Positions 36,268 through 45,782 of a stretch of 64,000 bases of DNA are shown piece after piece. Numbering within the stretch: position 1 is the first letter of the stretch; every line of letters begins with the position of its first letter. Both the position numbers and the translations under genes were made by a program. The stretch covers positions 62,001 to 126,000 of the forward strand of contig NZ_SLUQ01000015.1 in assembly GCF_004345245.1 (NCBI RefSeq). The letters are read 5' to 3'. A model generated the notes under the pieces. That model did not search any database. It was not told where the DNA came from and worked only from the letters and a program-made list of their open reading frames with translations. The DNA comes from Rhizobium sp. BK251 (lineage in GTDB: Bacteria; Pseudomonadota; Alphaproteobacteria; Rhizobiales; Rhizobiaceae).

Positions 36268-38622
36268 GTGAACAAGTACCTATTCCGGCCACGCATCCTC
36301 CAGACGATCCTGGCTCGATCGGAATCAGTTGTCGTCCTCGAGGCGGCCGCAGGCATGGGCAAGTCGGTGGTGCTTACGGACTTGGCCAGCCATTTTGGGG
36401 TCGGAATACATCGAGGCAGGGAGGCGCCTGCCACGCGACCGGATAACGGCCCGTGCCTCTGGGATATACCGCCCTACGTCGAGGTCGGCTCCCTGCCGGA
36501 GGACTTCCTTTCGGGCGAGAGGCGTCTGTTCATTGCCAAGCGGCCGAACATCCGGCTGCCCGGACTATCGCGCGCGCTTGCCTACGGCCAAGCCTATAAA
36601 GCTGATCCAAGTCTCCTCCTGGCAACGACGGAGGAAATCGCTGAGATCGTCGGCCCGGGACATGCGGCTTCACTGCTGGAGAGCAGCGGCGGCTGGCCGC
36701 TCCTCGCATTCAATCCGCAGGCGAGCGGTCATGGCAGGCTCGCGGCATTCCTGGGCAGCGAAATACTCGCGACGATGCCACCTGCCGCTCTTGTGGATCT
36801 GCGCATCATGCTAGACGACCACCGTATAGGGGGTGATGACCAGGAAGCGCTGCTGCCTTTTGCCAGAGGCGGCGGGCTGCACGTGCCGGGGATTGCCGAT
36901 GAACTTGCCAGCGCGCTCAACGTTGCGATCGAAGAGCGCGTCGGAACGCCTGCTGACGCCAAGGCCATTGCAGAGGCCTTCATCGCCAGTGGCTATCCGG
37001 TGCAGGCCATCGAGATCTTCCAGCGAGCCGGCTTTAACGACAATGCCCTGCGCGTTCTCGTGGAGGCAAATGGCATTTTTCTACTCTATTTCCACGGTCC
37101 GGATGCCTTTGACCGCGTGCTCGCCGGCTTTCCGCGCAGCTATGCACTTCAGAGCGAGGTGCTGGTGCTCTGTCTCGCATTGCAGGCTCTCAAGCATGGC
37201 GACGTGTCGAGGGCGAGGCGGCTGCTTGCAGATCGTTTCGGCGATCTCGCCAATGATCCGGAAGCGGTGTTTTCGCACCGCTCGGTCTTCTCGCGCGAGT
37301 TTCGCGCCTTTCGGCTGTTGATGCTGATCTACGAGGACTACTTCTTTTCGGAAGAATTGCTCGAGATCTGTTTCGCGCTGGTCGCGGAATTCCCGCTCGA
37401 TGATCACCTCTTTCGAGGCAGCTTCTACAATTCCGTGCTCGAATTCTACATCCGCAACCGCCGCTTTGCCCAAGCCGAGGAGGTGGCGCAGCGGGCCATG
37501 TATCACTATGAGCGCGCAAAGGCGCCGATGCTTTGCTTCTATATCAGCCTGCATCAGGCATTGATCCGCCTGCTGATGGGCGATGCGCTTGCAGCCCGCA
37601 AGCACTCGGCACTTGCAGCACAGAGCCTGCGGGAGCTGCCCTTCGACAGTCCGAACGACGTGCGCCTGCAGGCGCTGCTCGAGGCTTGCATCGAGTATGA
37701 GGGCGGGCGGGCTGAGCCGCTGGCGCGGTTCCTCAGCCTCGAGATCGATGATTTCTCGCATGGCGAAATTTGGCCGAGCCTGCTTGAATTCGCGCTGCAT
37801 TATGGCAGCCAGGCCCTTGGCGACCATTTTTCGACGATCGCGGCCCGAAGCTTTCTCGACCGCTGGCGCGTCTACCAAGTGTCCAACAAACAGTTCCAGG
37901 CGATGATCGAGATCCGTGAGGCCGCCGTGCTGCAGAATGCCAGCCGCTGGCAGGAAGCCGCCCAGCGCCTCAGCGCAATCAGCTCCCGCATCGATCGAAA
38001 CTGGGTCCTGAGCGCCGGGCCTGAACTCGCGGGGCTGCATGATCGCGATGAAATCGCGCTTGCATTGGCCTGGTTGCGACAGGCGACCTATGAGCAGCCC
38101 GGCCGCGAGCGGCTGGAGGAACTCATTGCCAGCATTATCGGGAACCTGCACCTGACGGACCGACAGCGCATGGGCTCGGAAATCTGGCTCGCCTATATCG
38201 CCAAGCGCCGGCGCGACCTGACCCGCGCCCGCTCGATCCTGCAGAAGACCTTCGAAGACTGCGCCCGCCTTGGCGCGATCGCGCCGCTTTCCGAGGAGCG
38301 CATGTTCCTTGAGGAGCTTATCGACAACCAGCGCATCGGCGGCTTCCTTTCGACCTCGCTGCCCGTCAAGCAGATCATTCGCAAGCTTCGAGACAGCGGC
38401 AGGCTTTCCAGCCCATCGGGCGGGCGAAACGAGCTTTCGCGGCGCGAGAGCAAGATCCTGCTGATGATCACCGAGGGAGCGGCGAACAAATTCATCGCCA
38501 ATACCCTGGGTCTCAGCGAGGCGACGGTGAAATTCCATCTGGGAAACGTCTACCGCAAGCTTGGCTGCCGCAACCGACAGGAGGCGATCAGCTCTGCCCG
38601 CGCGCTCGGCATTGTCAGCTGA
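36268..38622 (+). CDS. LuxR-family (MalT-like) ATP-dependent transcriptional activator
   Basis: 784 aa from the GTG at 36268, which has AGAAGGCAG just upstream; the open frame extends to a TTG at 36223. Residues 1-40 carry NKYLFRPRILQTIL and a Walker A AAAGMGKS (Lys32), as in STAND/MalT regulators. A long helical repeat region fills about 230-690. The C-terminal LuxR HTH (about 712-784) reads LSRRESKILLMITEGAANKFIANTLGLSEATVKFHLGNVYRKL. It lies directly upstream of the second Dpp-like operon and probably activates it from repeated boxes at 38652-38734. Confidence 0.9.
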   Translation: MNKYLFRPRILQTILARSESVVVLEAAAGMGKSVVLTDLASHFGVGIHRGREAPATRPDNGPCLWDIPPYVEVGSLPEDFLSGERRLFIAKRPNIRLPGLSRALAYGQAYKADPSLLLATTEEIAEIVGPGHAASLLESSGGWPLLAFNPQASGHGRLAAFLGSEILATMPPAALVDLRIMLDDHRIGGDDQEALLPFARGGGLHVPGIADELASALNVAIEERVGTPADAKAIAEAFIASGYPVQAIEIFQRAGFNDNALRVLVEANGIFLLYFHGPDAFDRVLAGFPRSYALQSEVLVLCLALQALKHGDVSRARRLLADRFGDLANDPEAVFSHRSVFSREFRAFRLLMLIYEDYFFSEELLEICFALVAEFPLDDHLFRGSFYNSVLEFYIRNRRFAQAEEVAQRAMYHYERAKAPMLCFYISLHQALIRLLMGDALAARKHSALAAQSLRELPFDSPNDVRLQALLEACIEYEGGRAEPLARFLSLEIDDFSHGEIWPSLLEFALHYGSQALGDHFSTIAARSFLDRWRVYQVSNKQFQAMIEIREAAVLQNASRWQEAAQRLSAISSRIDRNWVLSAGPELAGLHDRDEIALALAWLRQATYEQPGRERLEELIASIIGNLHLTDRQRMGSEIWLAYIAKRRRDLTRARSILQKTFEDCARLGAIAPLSEERMFLEELIDNQRIGGFLSTSLPVKQIIRKLRDSGRLSSPSGGRNELSRRESKILLMITEGAANKFIANTLGLSEATVKFHLGNVYRKLGCRNRQEAISSARALGIVS

Positions 38623-38939
38623 TCGAGCTCAACCAGGAGAGGTCAGGCGCCAAGATTTGCACAAAACCTATACCATTTAAGCAAAAACCTAGACCTGCCT
38701 TCTGTTGAGCAGAGTTTTGCCCTTGTGCAATCTTTGCTGCAGGCCTTTTCCGACACAAGGCGGAAGCGGGCAAAAAAGCGAGGCAGAAGCTCCCGGCGAC
38801 CCAAGCGCCGGCCGCTGTCTGTGTCGCCGGACGTGATTGGGCCGCCTACTCAGCAGGCACGGAAGATGCCGGGGTGGCCGATCAGACAGAAATTGCGATC
38901 TCCAAGGGATCGCGGGGAACTTTTGAACCGGGAGACATT
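38623..38939 (+). promoter_or_regulatory. Control region of the second peptide-type ABC operon, with repeated boxes
   Basis: 317 bp without a convincing gene. Two direct repeats, GCACAAAACCTA (38659-38670) and GCAAAAACCTA (38681-38691), end 21 bp apart, two helical turns. A longer element AAGATTTGCACAA (38652-38664) has an inverted partner TTGTGCAATCTT (38723-38734) with one base missing. Direct repeats on the same face fit a MalT-like activator encoded just upstream. GGGAGA precedes the binding-protein ATG. Confidence 0.5.
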
Positions 38940-40499
38940 ATGAGCAAGTTGAAATTCGTTGCATCAACCGCGATCGCCGCGCTTCTCGCCGGCTTTGCGG
39001 GCACCGCGGCGGCCAAGACCGTCGTGACCATGAACACCGTGCAGATCTTCGGGTCCATCGATCCCGCAAAGATCTCCGACTATACCGACTACATGGCGGC
39101 GGTGAACCTCTATGACGGTCTCGTCACTGTCGACTCCAGCGGCAACCTGCAGCCGGAACTCGCCGAGAGCTGGACGGTATCGCCGGATGCCAAGGAAGTT
39201 ACCTTCAAGCTCCGCCCTGACGCACATTTCACCGATGGTTCGCCAGTCGAGGCTTCCGACGTCGTCTATTCCTTCGAGCGGCTGCTCAAGATCAATCTCG
39301 GCCCGGCAAACCTCTTTGCCGATGTGCTGAAGCCAGGCTCGGTCATTGCCGTCGATCCGCAGACGGTCAAGTTCACGCTGGCGAAGGCATTCGCGCCCTT
39401 CCTCAGCACCGTTCCGGCCGTCTTCATCGTCAATGCCGACGTAGTGAAGGCCAATGCCGGTAGCGATGACGGCCAGACCTACCTCGCGACGAACACAGCC
39501 GGTGCCGGCCCCTACACGCTCACGCAATGGGATCGCGGTGCGTCGATGACCATCGAGCGCGACCCGAAATACTACAAGGGCTTCGGCGAGGGTCCCATCG
39601 ACGAGGTGCGCTGGATCATCACCAATGACGAAGCGACCGTGCGTTCGCTTGCTGCCTCCGGCGAGTTGACGATGAGCAGCCAGTACCAGGCGCCCGATAC
39701 CTACAAGGCGCTCAAGGAGATGGGCCGCTTCAACATCGTCAGCGAGGATACGACCGTGGGCTTCTACCTGAAGCTCAACACCAAGGTGCCGCCGACCGAC
39801 GACATCCATATCCGCCGCGCGCTCGCTTATGCCACGGACTACGGCACGATCCGTGACGTCATCCTGCCGGGTGGTCAGTTGAACGGTCCGCTGCCGGCCG
39901 GCTTTGCGGACTTCTATGCGAGCGATCTGCAGGCGCCCAAATACGACCTCGAGGCCGCAAAGGCCGAGATCGCCCAGTCGAAATATGCCGGCGGCGAGAT
40001 TCCGATCACGCTTGGCTATGTCGCGGGCACGAAGTTCGAGGAGGAGATCAGCCTTCTGATGCAGGCGAACCTCGAGCAACTCGGCTTCAAGGTGACGCAG
40101 CAGGCCGATCCCTGGAACCGCATCACCGAGATCTCCAACAAGGTCGAGACGACACCGGCCGTCAACCAGATCTTCTTCGGGCCGACCTATCCCTCGCCGG
40201 ATTCCATGTTCTTCACGCAGTATCATTCGAAGGCCGCCGGCACCTGGGCATCGGCCGAGTGGCTGCAGGATCCGGCAATCGATGCCCTGATCGACAAGGC
40301 GCGCGAGACATCGGACAAGACGCAGCAGGCCGAGATCTACAAGGAACTGCAGCACAAGATCGTCGACCTCCAGCCCGACGTGTTCCTGCAGACGCAGACC
40401 GTGCAGCATGCGATGGACAAATGCCTGGAAGGCTTCCACTCCGTGCCCATGCAGTCCTTCGACTACAAGTTCACACGCTACAAGTGGACCTGCAAGTAA
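38940..40499 (+). CDS. Peptide-type ABC transporter substrate-binding protein (family 5), second system
   Basis: 519 aa from the ATG at 38940 with GGGAGA upstream; the open frame starts 22 codons earlier without a site. Signal peptide about 1-24 (FAGTAAAK). Family 5 features: NLYDGLVTVDSSGNLQPELAESW, VTFKLRPDAHFTDGSPVEASDVVYSFERLL and IRRALAYATDYGTIRDV. First gene of a plus-strand operon of eight genes through the DUF917 pair. Confidence 0.93.
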   Translation: MSKLKFVASTAIAALLAGFAGTAAAKTVVTMNTVQIFGSIDPAKISDYTDYMAAVNLYDGLVTVDSSGNLQPELAESWTVSPDAKEVTFKLRPDAHFTDGSPVEASDVVYSFERLLKINLGPANLFADVLKPGSVIAVDPQTVKFTLAKAFAPFLSTVPAVFIVNADVVKANAGSDDGQTYLATNTAGAGPYTLTQWDRGASMTIERDPKYYKGFGEGPIDEVRWIITNDEATVRSLAASGELTMSSQYQAPDTYKALKEMGRFNIVSEDTTVGFYLKLNTKVPPTDDIHIRRALAYATDYGTIRDVILPGGQLNGPLPAGFADFYASDLQAPKYDLEAAKAEIAQSKYAGGEIPITLGYVAGTKFEEEISLLMQANLEQLGFKVTQQADPWNRITEISNKVETTPAVNQIFFGPTYPSPDSMFFTQYHSKAAGTWASAEWLQDPAIDALIDKARETSDKTQQAEIYKELQHKIVDLQPDVFLQTQTVQHAMDKCLEGFHSVPMQSFDYKFTRYKWTCK

Positions 40500-40511
40500 C
40501 GGCTGGCCCGT

Positions 40512-40551
40512 GCTTCAGGCTCCTTCCCGCGATCGGGTAGGCGCCTGAAGC
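40512..40551 (+). terminator. Hairpin after the second binding-protein gene
   Basis: GCTTCAGGC (40512-40520) pairs with GCCTGAAGC (40543-40551), and CCCG/CGGG (40526-40529, 40534-40537) form an inner stem. It lies between the binding-protein stop and the first permease and probably sets the ratio of the two products. Confidence 0.5.
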
Positions 40552-40606
40552 GGGGCGGCCATCCGCGGCCGTCCTCGTCCCACCATTCTGAGACAAGGCT
40601 GGAACA

Positions 40607-41629
40607 TTGGAATTCCTCCTCTTCATGATCAGGCGCGTGCTCTGGTCGCTGCTGGTGCTCTTCGGGCTCTCGATCGTGATCTTCACGATCGCCCGCGGCA
40701 TGCCCGGCGATCCGGTGCGCCTGGCGCTCGGACCGCGTGCCAGCAACGAGCAGGTGGAGCAGCTGCGCGAGACGCTCGGCTTCAACAAGCCGCTGATCCA
40801 GCAATACGGCATCTATGTCGCGGGCCTGGCCGAGGGCGATCTCGGCCTGTCGCTTCTGACCAAGCGGCCAGTTAGCGACGACATCCGCGAAACCTTCGCC
40901 GCAACCTTCGAACTGGTGTTGGCGACGATCACGATTGCTTTCGTGTTCGGCGTTCCGCTCGGTGTGGCGGCGGCACGCTGGAAGGACAAGTGGCCGGACA
41001 ATCTGGTGCGACTGATCGCGATATTCTCAGCCGTAACGCCAAGCTTCTTCCTCGCGCTGGTGCTGCAGATCCTTGCCGGCTACGTGCTGCATATCCTGCC
41101 GACGACCGGCCGGCTGCCGCCGGGGATCGCTTTCAGCGCCGACATTACCGGCCTCATCACCGTCGATTCCCTCCTCCAGGGCCGGTTCGACGTCTTCGGA
41201 GAGGCGCTGCGCTACCTGCTGCTGCCCTCATTTGCGCTCGCTGCCGCCACCATGGGACAGATCGCCCGCATCACGCGCTCCTCGATGATCGACGTCGCCA
41301 GCCAGGACTATATCGAGGCGAGCCGTGCCTTCGGCATTCCGGAGCGAGTGCGTGTTTTCAAATACATGCTGCGGCCGAGCTTCGTGCCACCTCTGACCAT
41401 ATCCGGTCTCGAATTTGCATCTCTGATCGGCAATGCCTTTGTCGTTGAGCTCGTCTTTGCCTGGCCCGGCATGGCGGCTTACGGCGTGCGCACCATCATG
41501 CAGAAAGACCTGAATGCCGTCATGGGCGTGGTGATCGTCTCCGGCGTCTTCTTCGTCATCGTCAATCTCGCAATCGATGTGCTGGTCGGCATTGTCGATC
41601 CACGCATCCGTATCCGGGGGAGGCGCTGA
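40607..41629 (+). CDS. Peptide-type ABC transporter permease (DppB-like), second system
   Basis: 340 aa from a TTG at 40607, with AAGGCTGGA just upstream; an ATG at 40625 has a poor site. The N-terminus MIRRVLWSLLVLFGLSIVIFTIARGMPGDPVRLALG is standard for DppB, as are the LGFNKPLIQQYGIYV loop and C-terminal VDPRIRIRG. It overlaps the next permease by one base. Confidence 0.92.
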   Translation: MEFLLFMIRRVLWSLLVLFGLSIVIFTIARGMPGDPVRLALGPRASNEQVEQLRETLGFNKPLIQQYGIYVAGLAEGDLGLSLLTKRPVSDDIRETFAATFELVLATITIAFVFGVPLGVAAARWKDKWPDNLVRLIAIFSAVTPSFFLALVLQILAGYVLHILPTTGRLPPGIAFSADITGLITVDSLLQGRFDVFGEALRYLLLPSFALAAATMGQIARITRSSMIDVASQDYIEASRAFGIPERVRVFKYMLRPSFVPPLTISGLEFASLIGNAFVVELVFAWPGMAAYGVRTIMQKDLNAVMGVVIVSGVFFVIVNLAIDVLVGIVDPRIRIRGRR

Positions 41630-42510
41630 TGTCCGACACGCCCATGGTCGAGGTCGACCGGCTCTCCAACGCCTACCAGAACTGGTACCGCTTCTCGCGC
41701 AATCCGACGGCCGTCATCGGCGCGGTGATCGTCATCATCTGCGTGCTTGCGGCGCTTCTCGCTCCCTGGATCACCCCGCACCCCGAGCATGTCGGCGCCG
41801 CGGTCAATTTCCGCGTCCGTCATCTGCCGCCTTCGACCGAATACTGGTTCGGAACCGACAATGTCGGCCGCGACATCTTCAGCCGTGTCGTCTTCGGCAT
41901 GCGCATCTCGCTGCTTCTGGCTCTTGTCGTGCTTGGAACCGCTGTACCCGTCGGCACGATCCTCGGCATGCTTGCCGGCTATTTCGGCGGCTGGGTCGAA
42001 GCGATCATCATGCGCATCACAGATATTGCGCTCGCGATCCCGCCGCTCGTCATGGCACTCGCTGTGGCGGCAGTGCTGTCGCCGAACCTCATCAATTCGT
42101 TGCTCGCCATTTCCGCGCTCTGGTGGACCTGGCATACACGGCTCATCTACTCGATCACCAAGCAGGTGCGCAGCCAGGAATTCATCGAGGCGGCAGAGAC
42201 GCTCGGCGCCAGCAAGTTCCACATTCTCTTTCGCGAAATCCTGCCGAACTGTGTTTCGGCAATCGCGGTGAAGACCTCGCTCGATTGCGGCTTCGTCATC
42301 CTCGTCGGCGCATCGCTCTCCTTCCTGGGCCTCGGCATCCAGCCGCCGACGCCGGATCTCGGCACCATGGTCGCGCAAGGGGCATCCTTCCTGCCGGACT
42401 ACTGGTGGGAATCGGTTCTTCCCGGCTCGGCAATCCTTTTTGTAGCGCTTGGCTTCAATCTCTTGGGCGACGGCCTGCGTGACCTCTTCGATGTGCAGGA
42501 GGTCAGATGA
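41629..42510 (+). CDS. Peptide-type ABC transporter permease (DppC-like), second system
   Basis: 293 aa, six membrane segments. The DppC landmarks WFGTDNVGRDIFSRVVFGMRISL and FLGLGIQPPTPDLGTMVAQG are clear, and the cytoplasmic loop reads EAAETLGASKFHILFREILPN. It partners the preceding permease. Its stop overlaps the next ATPase start (ATGA). Confidence 0.93.
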   Translation: MSDTPMVEVDRLSNAYQNWYRFSRNPTAVIGAVIVIICVLAALLAPWITPHPEHVGAAVNFRVRHLPPSTEYWFGTDNVGRDIFSRVVFGMRISLLLALVVLGTAVPVGTILGMLAGYFGGWVEAIIMRITDIALAIPPLVMALAVAAVLSPNLINSLLAISALWWTWHTRLIYSITKQVRSQEFIEAAETLGASKFHILFREILPNCVSAIAVKTSLDCGFVILVGASLSFLGLGIQPPTPDLGTMVAQGASFLPDYWWESVLPGSAILFVALGFNLLGDGLRDLFDVQEVR

Positions 42511-43349
42511 GCTTCCCGCTTCTGCGTGTCAGCAACCTCTCCGTCGAATTCTCGACCTACGGCCGCACCAGCCGCGTGCTGCATGGCGTGAGCCTCGATG
42601 TGCCAGCCCGTTCGCAAGTCGCCCTGGTCGGCGAGAGCGGCTCGGGCAAGACGGTGACGATGAAGGCGATCATGGGCCTTCTGCGACAGCCGCCAGCGCG
42701 CACTACCAATGGCGAGATTTACTATGACGGAGCGGACCTCCTCACCATGCCGGACAAGGAGCGCCTCAGGCTACGCGGCACGGCCATGTCCATGGTCTTC
42801 CAGGACCCAATGAGCTCCCTGAACCCTGTCTTCACCATCGGTGACCAGATGGGCACCATCCTGAAATACGCCGACAAGCGGCTCGGCCGCTCCCGCTCCC
42901 GCAGGGAGCGCATCGCCCGTGTTCATCAGGTGCTCGAACAGGTCCGCATGCCCGATCCGGAGCGGATCGCGCGTTCCTTCCCGATCATGCTGTCGGGCGG
43001 CATGCGCCAGCGCGTGCTGATTGCCATGGCGCTGCTCAGCGAACCGCAGCTCCTCATCGCCGACGAGCCGGGCACTGCGCTCGACGTCACGACGCAGGCG
43101 CAGATCCTCAGGCTGCTCAAGGACCTCGTCGAGGAGCGTGGCCTGGCACTGTTGATGATCACCCACAATCTTGGCGTGGTGCGCGAAACCTCGAACTATG
43201 TCTACGTGATGAACAAGGGCGTCATCGTCGAGCACGGCGAGACGGCCGGCATCTTCGAAGCGCCGCGTGATCCCTACACCCGGAGCCTGATCGATGCCGT
43301 GCCGCGTCTTACGGGCGGCATGCGCTTCGGCGGGGAGGCAAGGGCATGA
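42507..43349 (+). CDS. Peptide-type ABC transporter ATPase (DppD-like), second system
   Basis: 280 aa. Walker A GESGSGKT is at 42-49, the Q-loop is VFQDPMSSLNPVFTIG, the signature is LSGGMRQR and Walker B is LLIADEPGTALD. It lacks the usual longer C-terminal DppD tail but ends in the typical PYTRSLIDAVPRL motif. Coupled by 4-nt overlaps to the permease before and the ATPase after. Confidence 0.93.
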   Translation: MSFPLLRVSNLSVEFSTYGRTSRVLHGVSLDVPARSQVALVGESGSGKTVTMKAIMGLLRQPPARTTNGEIYYDGADLLTMPDKERLRLRGTAMSMVFQDPMSSLNPVFTIGDQMGTILKYADKRLGRSRSRRERIARVHQVLEQVRMPDPERIARSFPIMLSGGMRQRVLIAMALLSEPQLLIADEPGTALDVTTQAQILRLLKDLVEERGLALLMITHNLGVVRETSNYVYVMNKGVIVEHGETAGIFEAPRDPYTRSLIDAVPRLTGGMRFGGEARA

Positions 43350-44230
43350 GTAGGCCGATGCTGGAAATCAGAAGCCTCAGAAAATCCTTTTCCGTCCGCA
43401 ATGCCTTCGGCCGCCAGATCGGCGAGGTAAGGGCGGTGGACGATGTCTCGTTCTCGATCGAGAAGGGGCAGGTCTATGGCCTTGCCGGTGAAAGCGGCTC
43501 GGGCAAGTCGACCATCGCCCGGATGATCATGGGGCTCGAACAGCCCGATGAGGGCGAGATCCAGATCGACGGGGAGAGCCTTTCGAGATCGTCTCGCGGC
43601 CATCGGCGGCACGTGCAGATGGTGTTCCAGAATCCGGGTTCCTCGCTCAATCCGCGCCGCACGGTCGGTCAGTCGGTCGCCGTGCCGCTCGATGCGCATT
43701 CCTTCGAGCGCAACAAGCGCCAGCGGATTTCCGAGCTATTGGAGATGGTGCAGCTTCCGGCCAATTTCGCGGAGCGTTATCCGCATGAGCTTTCCGGCGG
43801 CCAGAAGCAGCGTGTGGCGATCGCTCGCGCGCTTGCGGTCGAGCCGAAGCTGCTGGTGCTCGACGAACCCACCTCGGCACTCGATGTCTCGGTGCAGGCG
43901 CGTGTCATCGATCTGCTTGCCGATCTCGGGCGGCGCATGGACCTCACCTATCTCTTCATTTCCCATGATTTGAGCCTGATGCGCAATTTTGCGGGCAGGG
44001 TCGGCGTGCTCTACCGCGGCCAGATCGTCGAGACCGGCAGCTCGACCGCCGTCTTCGAAAACCCATCCCACGACTACACCCGGCTTCTCCTCGCCTCCGT
44101 TCCGGTCATCTCGAAGGAGGAAGAGGCGATGCGCCCAAAAATTCCATTGATCGACGGGGAGATCCCGACGGCAGAGAAACTGCTGGCGCTTCGGGGAGCC
44201 GATCCAAGAGCAAGTCACGAACGAGGTTAG
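43346..44230 (+). CDS. Peptide-type ABC transporter ATPase (DppF-like), second system
   Basis: 294 aa. Walker A GESGSGKS is at 48-55, the Q-loop is VFQNPGSSLNPRRTVG, the signature is LSGGQKQ and Walker B is LLVLDEPTSALD. The DYTRLLLASVPVI tail is typical. It forms a heterodimer with the preceding ATPase and lies 4 bp before the hydantoinase-like gene, which places that enzyme firmly in the operon. Confidence 0.93.
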   Translation: MSRPMLEIRSLRKSFSVRNAFGRQIGEVRAVDDVSFSIEKGQVYGLAGESGSGKSTIARMIMGLEQPDEGEIQIDGESLSRSSRGHRRHVQMVFQNPGSSLNPRRTVGQSVAVPLDAHSFERNKRQRISELLEMVQLPANFAERYPHELSGGQKQRVAIARALAVEPKLLVLDEPTSALDVSVQARVIDLLADLGRRMDLTYLFISHDLSLMRNFAGRVGVLYRGQIVETGSSTAVFENPSHDYTRLLLASVPVISKEEEAMRPKIPLIDGEIPTAEKLLALRGADPRASHERG

Positions 44231-44234
44231 ACTG

Positions 44235-45782
44235 ATGATTAGAATTGGTATCGATGTCGGCGGCACCAACACGGACGCCGTCATCATGAACGGGCCGGAG
44301 GTGATCGCCGGGGTTAAGTCTGCGACCACTGCGGACGTCATGAGCGGCGTCGTCAACGCGCTGCGTGACGTGCTTGCCGCCTCTCAGATGGATGCTTCCG
44401 CGGTCGATTTCGTCATGATCGGGACGACGCATTTTACCAATGCAGTCGTTCAACGCCGCGATCTGGCGCAGACCGCGGCAGTCCGCCTCGGCCTGCCGGC
44501 GACTGCTTCGCTTCCGCCGATGGTCGACTGGCCGGAGGATCTGAAGCAGGCGATCGGCAACCATGCCTATCTCGCCCATGGCGGCAACGAATTCGATGGG
44601 CGCGTCATCTCGCCGCTCGACGAGGAAGAGCTGCTCCGCATCGCCGGCGACATCAAGGCGAAGGGCATCAACACGATCGCCATCACCTCGGTCTTCTCGC
44701 CGGTCAGCACCGATTTCGAAAAGCGCGCCGCCGAAATCTTCGAGAAGGCGCTGCCCGGTGCCCATATCACGCTCTCCAGCGAGATCGGCCGCATCGGCCT
44801 TCTCGAGCGCGAGAACGCGGCAATCATGAATGCGTGCCTGCGCGACCTCTCGGCCCATGTCATCGATGCATTCCGCAAGGCGATCAGCGAGGCGGGCATC
44901 AGGGGCAAGTTCTTCCTGACGCAGAATGACGGTACGCTGATGGATGCCGCCTTCGCCGAGAAATTCCCGGTCCTGACCTTTGCCTCGGGGCCGACCAATT
45001 CCATGCGCGGAGCCGCCTTCCTCTCCGGCGTCAGCGACGCGATCGTCGTCGATATCGGCGGCACCACCTCCGATGTCGGCTCGCTGCAGAAAGGCTTCCC
45101 GCGCCAGGCGACAGTTGCAGTCGAAGTCGGCGGCGTGCGCACCAACTTCCGCATGCCCGACGTCTTCTCGATCGGGCTCGGCGGCGGCTCGCATGTCGTC
45201 GAAACCGAAAGCGGCATCAAGGTCGGACCGGTCTCTGTCGGCTATCGCATCCAGACCGAGGCGCTTGTGTTCGGTGGCGAGACGCTGACGACCACCGACA
45301 TCACGGTTGCCGCCGGCAATGCGAAGCTCGGTGAGCCGAGCAAGGTCTCCCATCTCTCCGCTGACCTTCTGCAACGCGTCCAGGCGAAGATCCATGACAT
45401 GCTGGAGGATTGCGTCGAGCGCTCGCGCCTCTCGCCCGATCCGCTGCCGGTCATCGTCGTCGGCGGTGGTTCCATCCTCGTCAACCGTCCCATCGCCGGT
45501 CTCGAGGTGATCAAGCCTTCCCATTTCGGTGTCGCCAATGCCGTCGGTGCGGCGATCGCGCAGGTCTCTGGGGAAGTGGACCGCGTCTACGCGCTTGCGG
45601 AGATGGGCCGAGAGAAGTCTCTCGAGGACGCCAAGACCCGCGCCATCGACGCTGCCGTCGCGGCGGGTGCTGCGCGTGAATCCATCGAGATCGTCGATGT
45701 CGAGGACGTGCCGCTCGCCTATCTCCCGGGCAATGCCACCCGCATCCGCGTCAAGGCCGTGGGAGAGCTCAATGCCCGTTGA
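44235..45782 (+). CDS. Hydantoinase/oxoprolinase A-like protein (HyuA family)
   Basis: 515 aa. The two actin-like ATPase phosphate loops are visible: DVGGTNTDAV (7-16) and DIGGTTSDVG (273-282). Between and after them are FTNAVVQRRD, SGPTNSMRGA and the C-terminal GGGSILVNRP. HyuA proteins use ATP to open hydantoin or oxoproline rings, usually with a HyuB partner, which is absent here; two DUF917 genes follow instead. This arrangement is common for DUF917 proteins. The length suits the shorter HyuA group. Confidence 0.88.
   Translation: MIRIGIDVGGTNTDAVIMNGPEVIAGVKSATTADVMSGVVNALRDVLAASQMDASAVDFVMIGTTHFTNAVVQRRDLAQTAAVRLGLPATASLPPMVDWPEDLKQAIGNHAYLAHGGNEFDGRVISPLDEEELLRIAGDIKAKGINTIAITSVFSPVSTDFEKRAAEIFEKALPGAHITLSSEIGRIGLLERENAAIMNACLRDLSAHVIDAFRKAISEAGIRGKFFLTQNDGTLMDAAFAEKFPVLTFASGPTNSMRGAAFLSGVSDAIVVDIGGTTSDVGSLQKGFPRQATVAVEVGGVRTNFRMPDVFSIGLGGGSHVVETESGIKVGPVSVGYRIQTEALVFGGETLTTTDITVAAGNAKLGEPSKVSHLSADLLQRVQAKIHDMLEDCVERSRLSPDPLPVIVVGGGSILVNRPIAGLEVIKPSHFGVANAVGAAIAQVSGEVDRVYALAEMGREKSLEDAKTRAIDAAVAAGAARESIEIVDVEDVPLAYLPGNATRIRVKAVGELNAR

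Noticed and set aside
37081..38538. A 485-codon minus-strand open frame
   Set aside because: It lies wholly within the MalT-like regulator gene on the other strand and has no recognisable motif.
38964..40439. A 491-codon minus-strand open frame
   Set aside because: Antisense shadow of the second SBP5 gene; no family features and no ribosome binding site.
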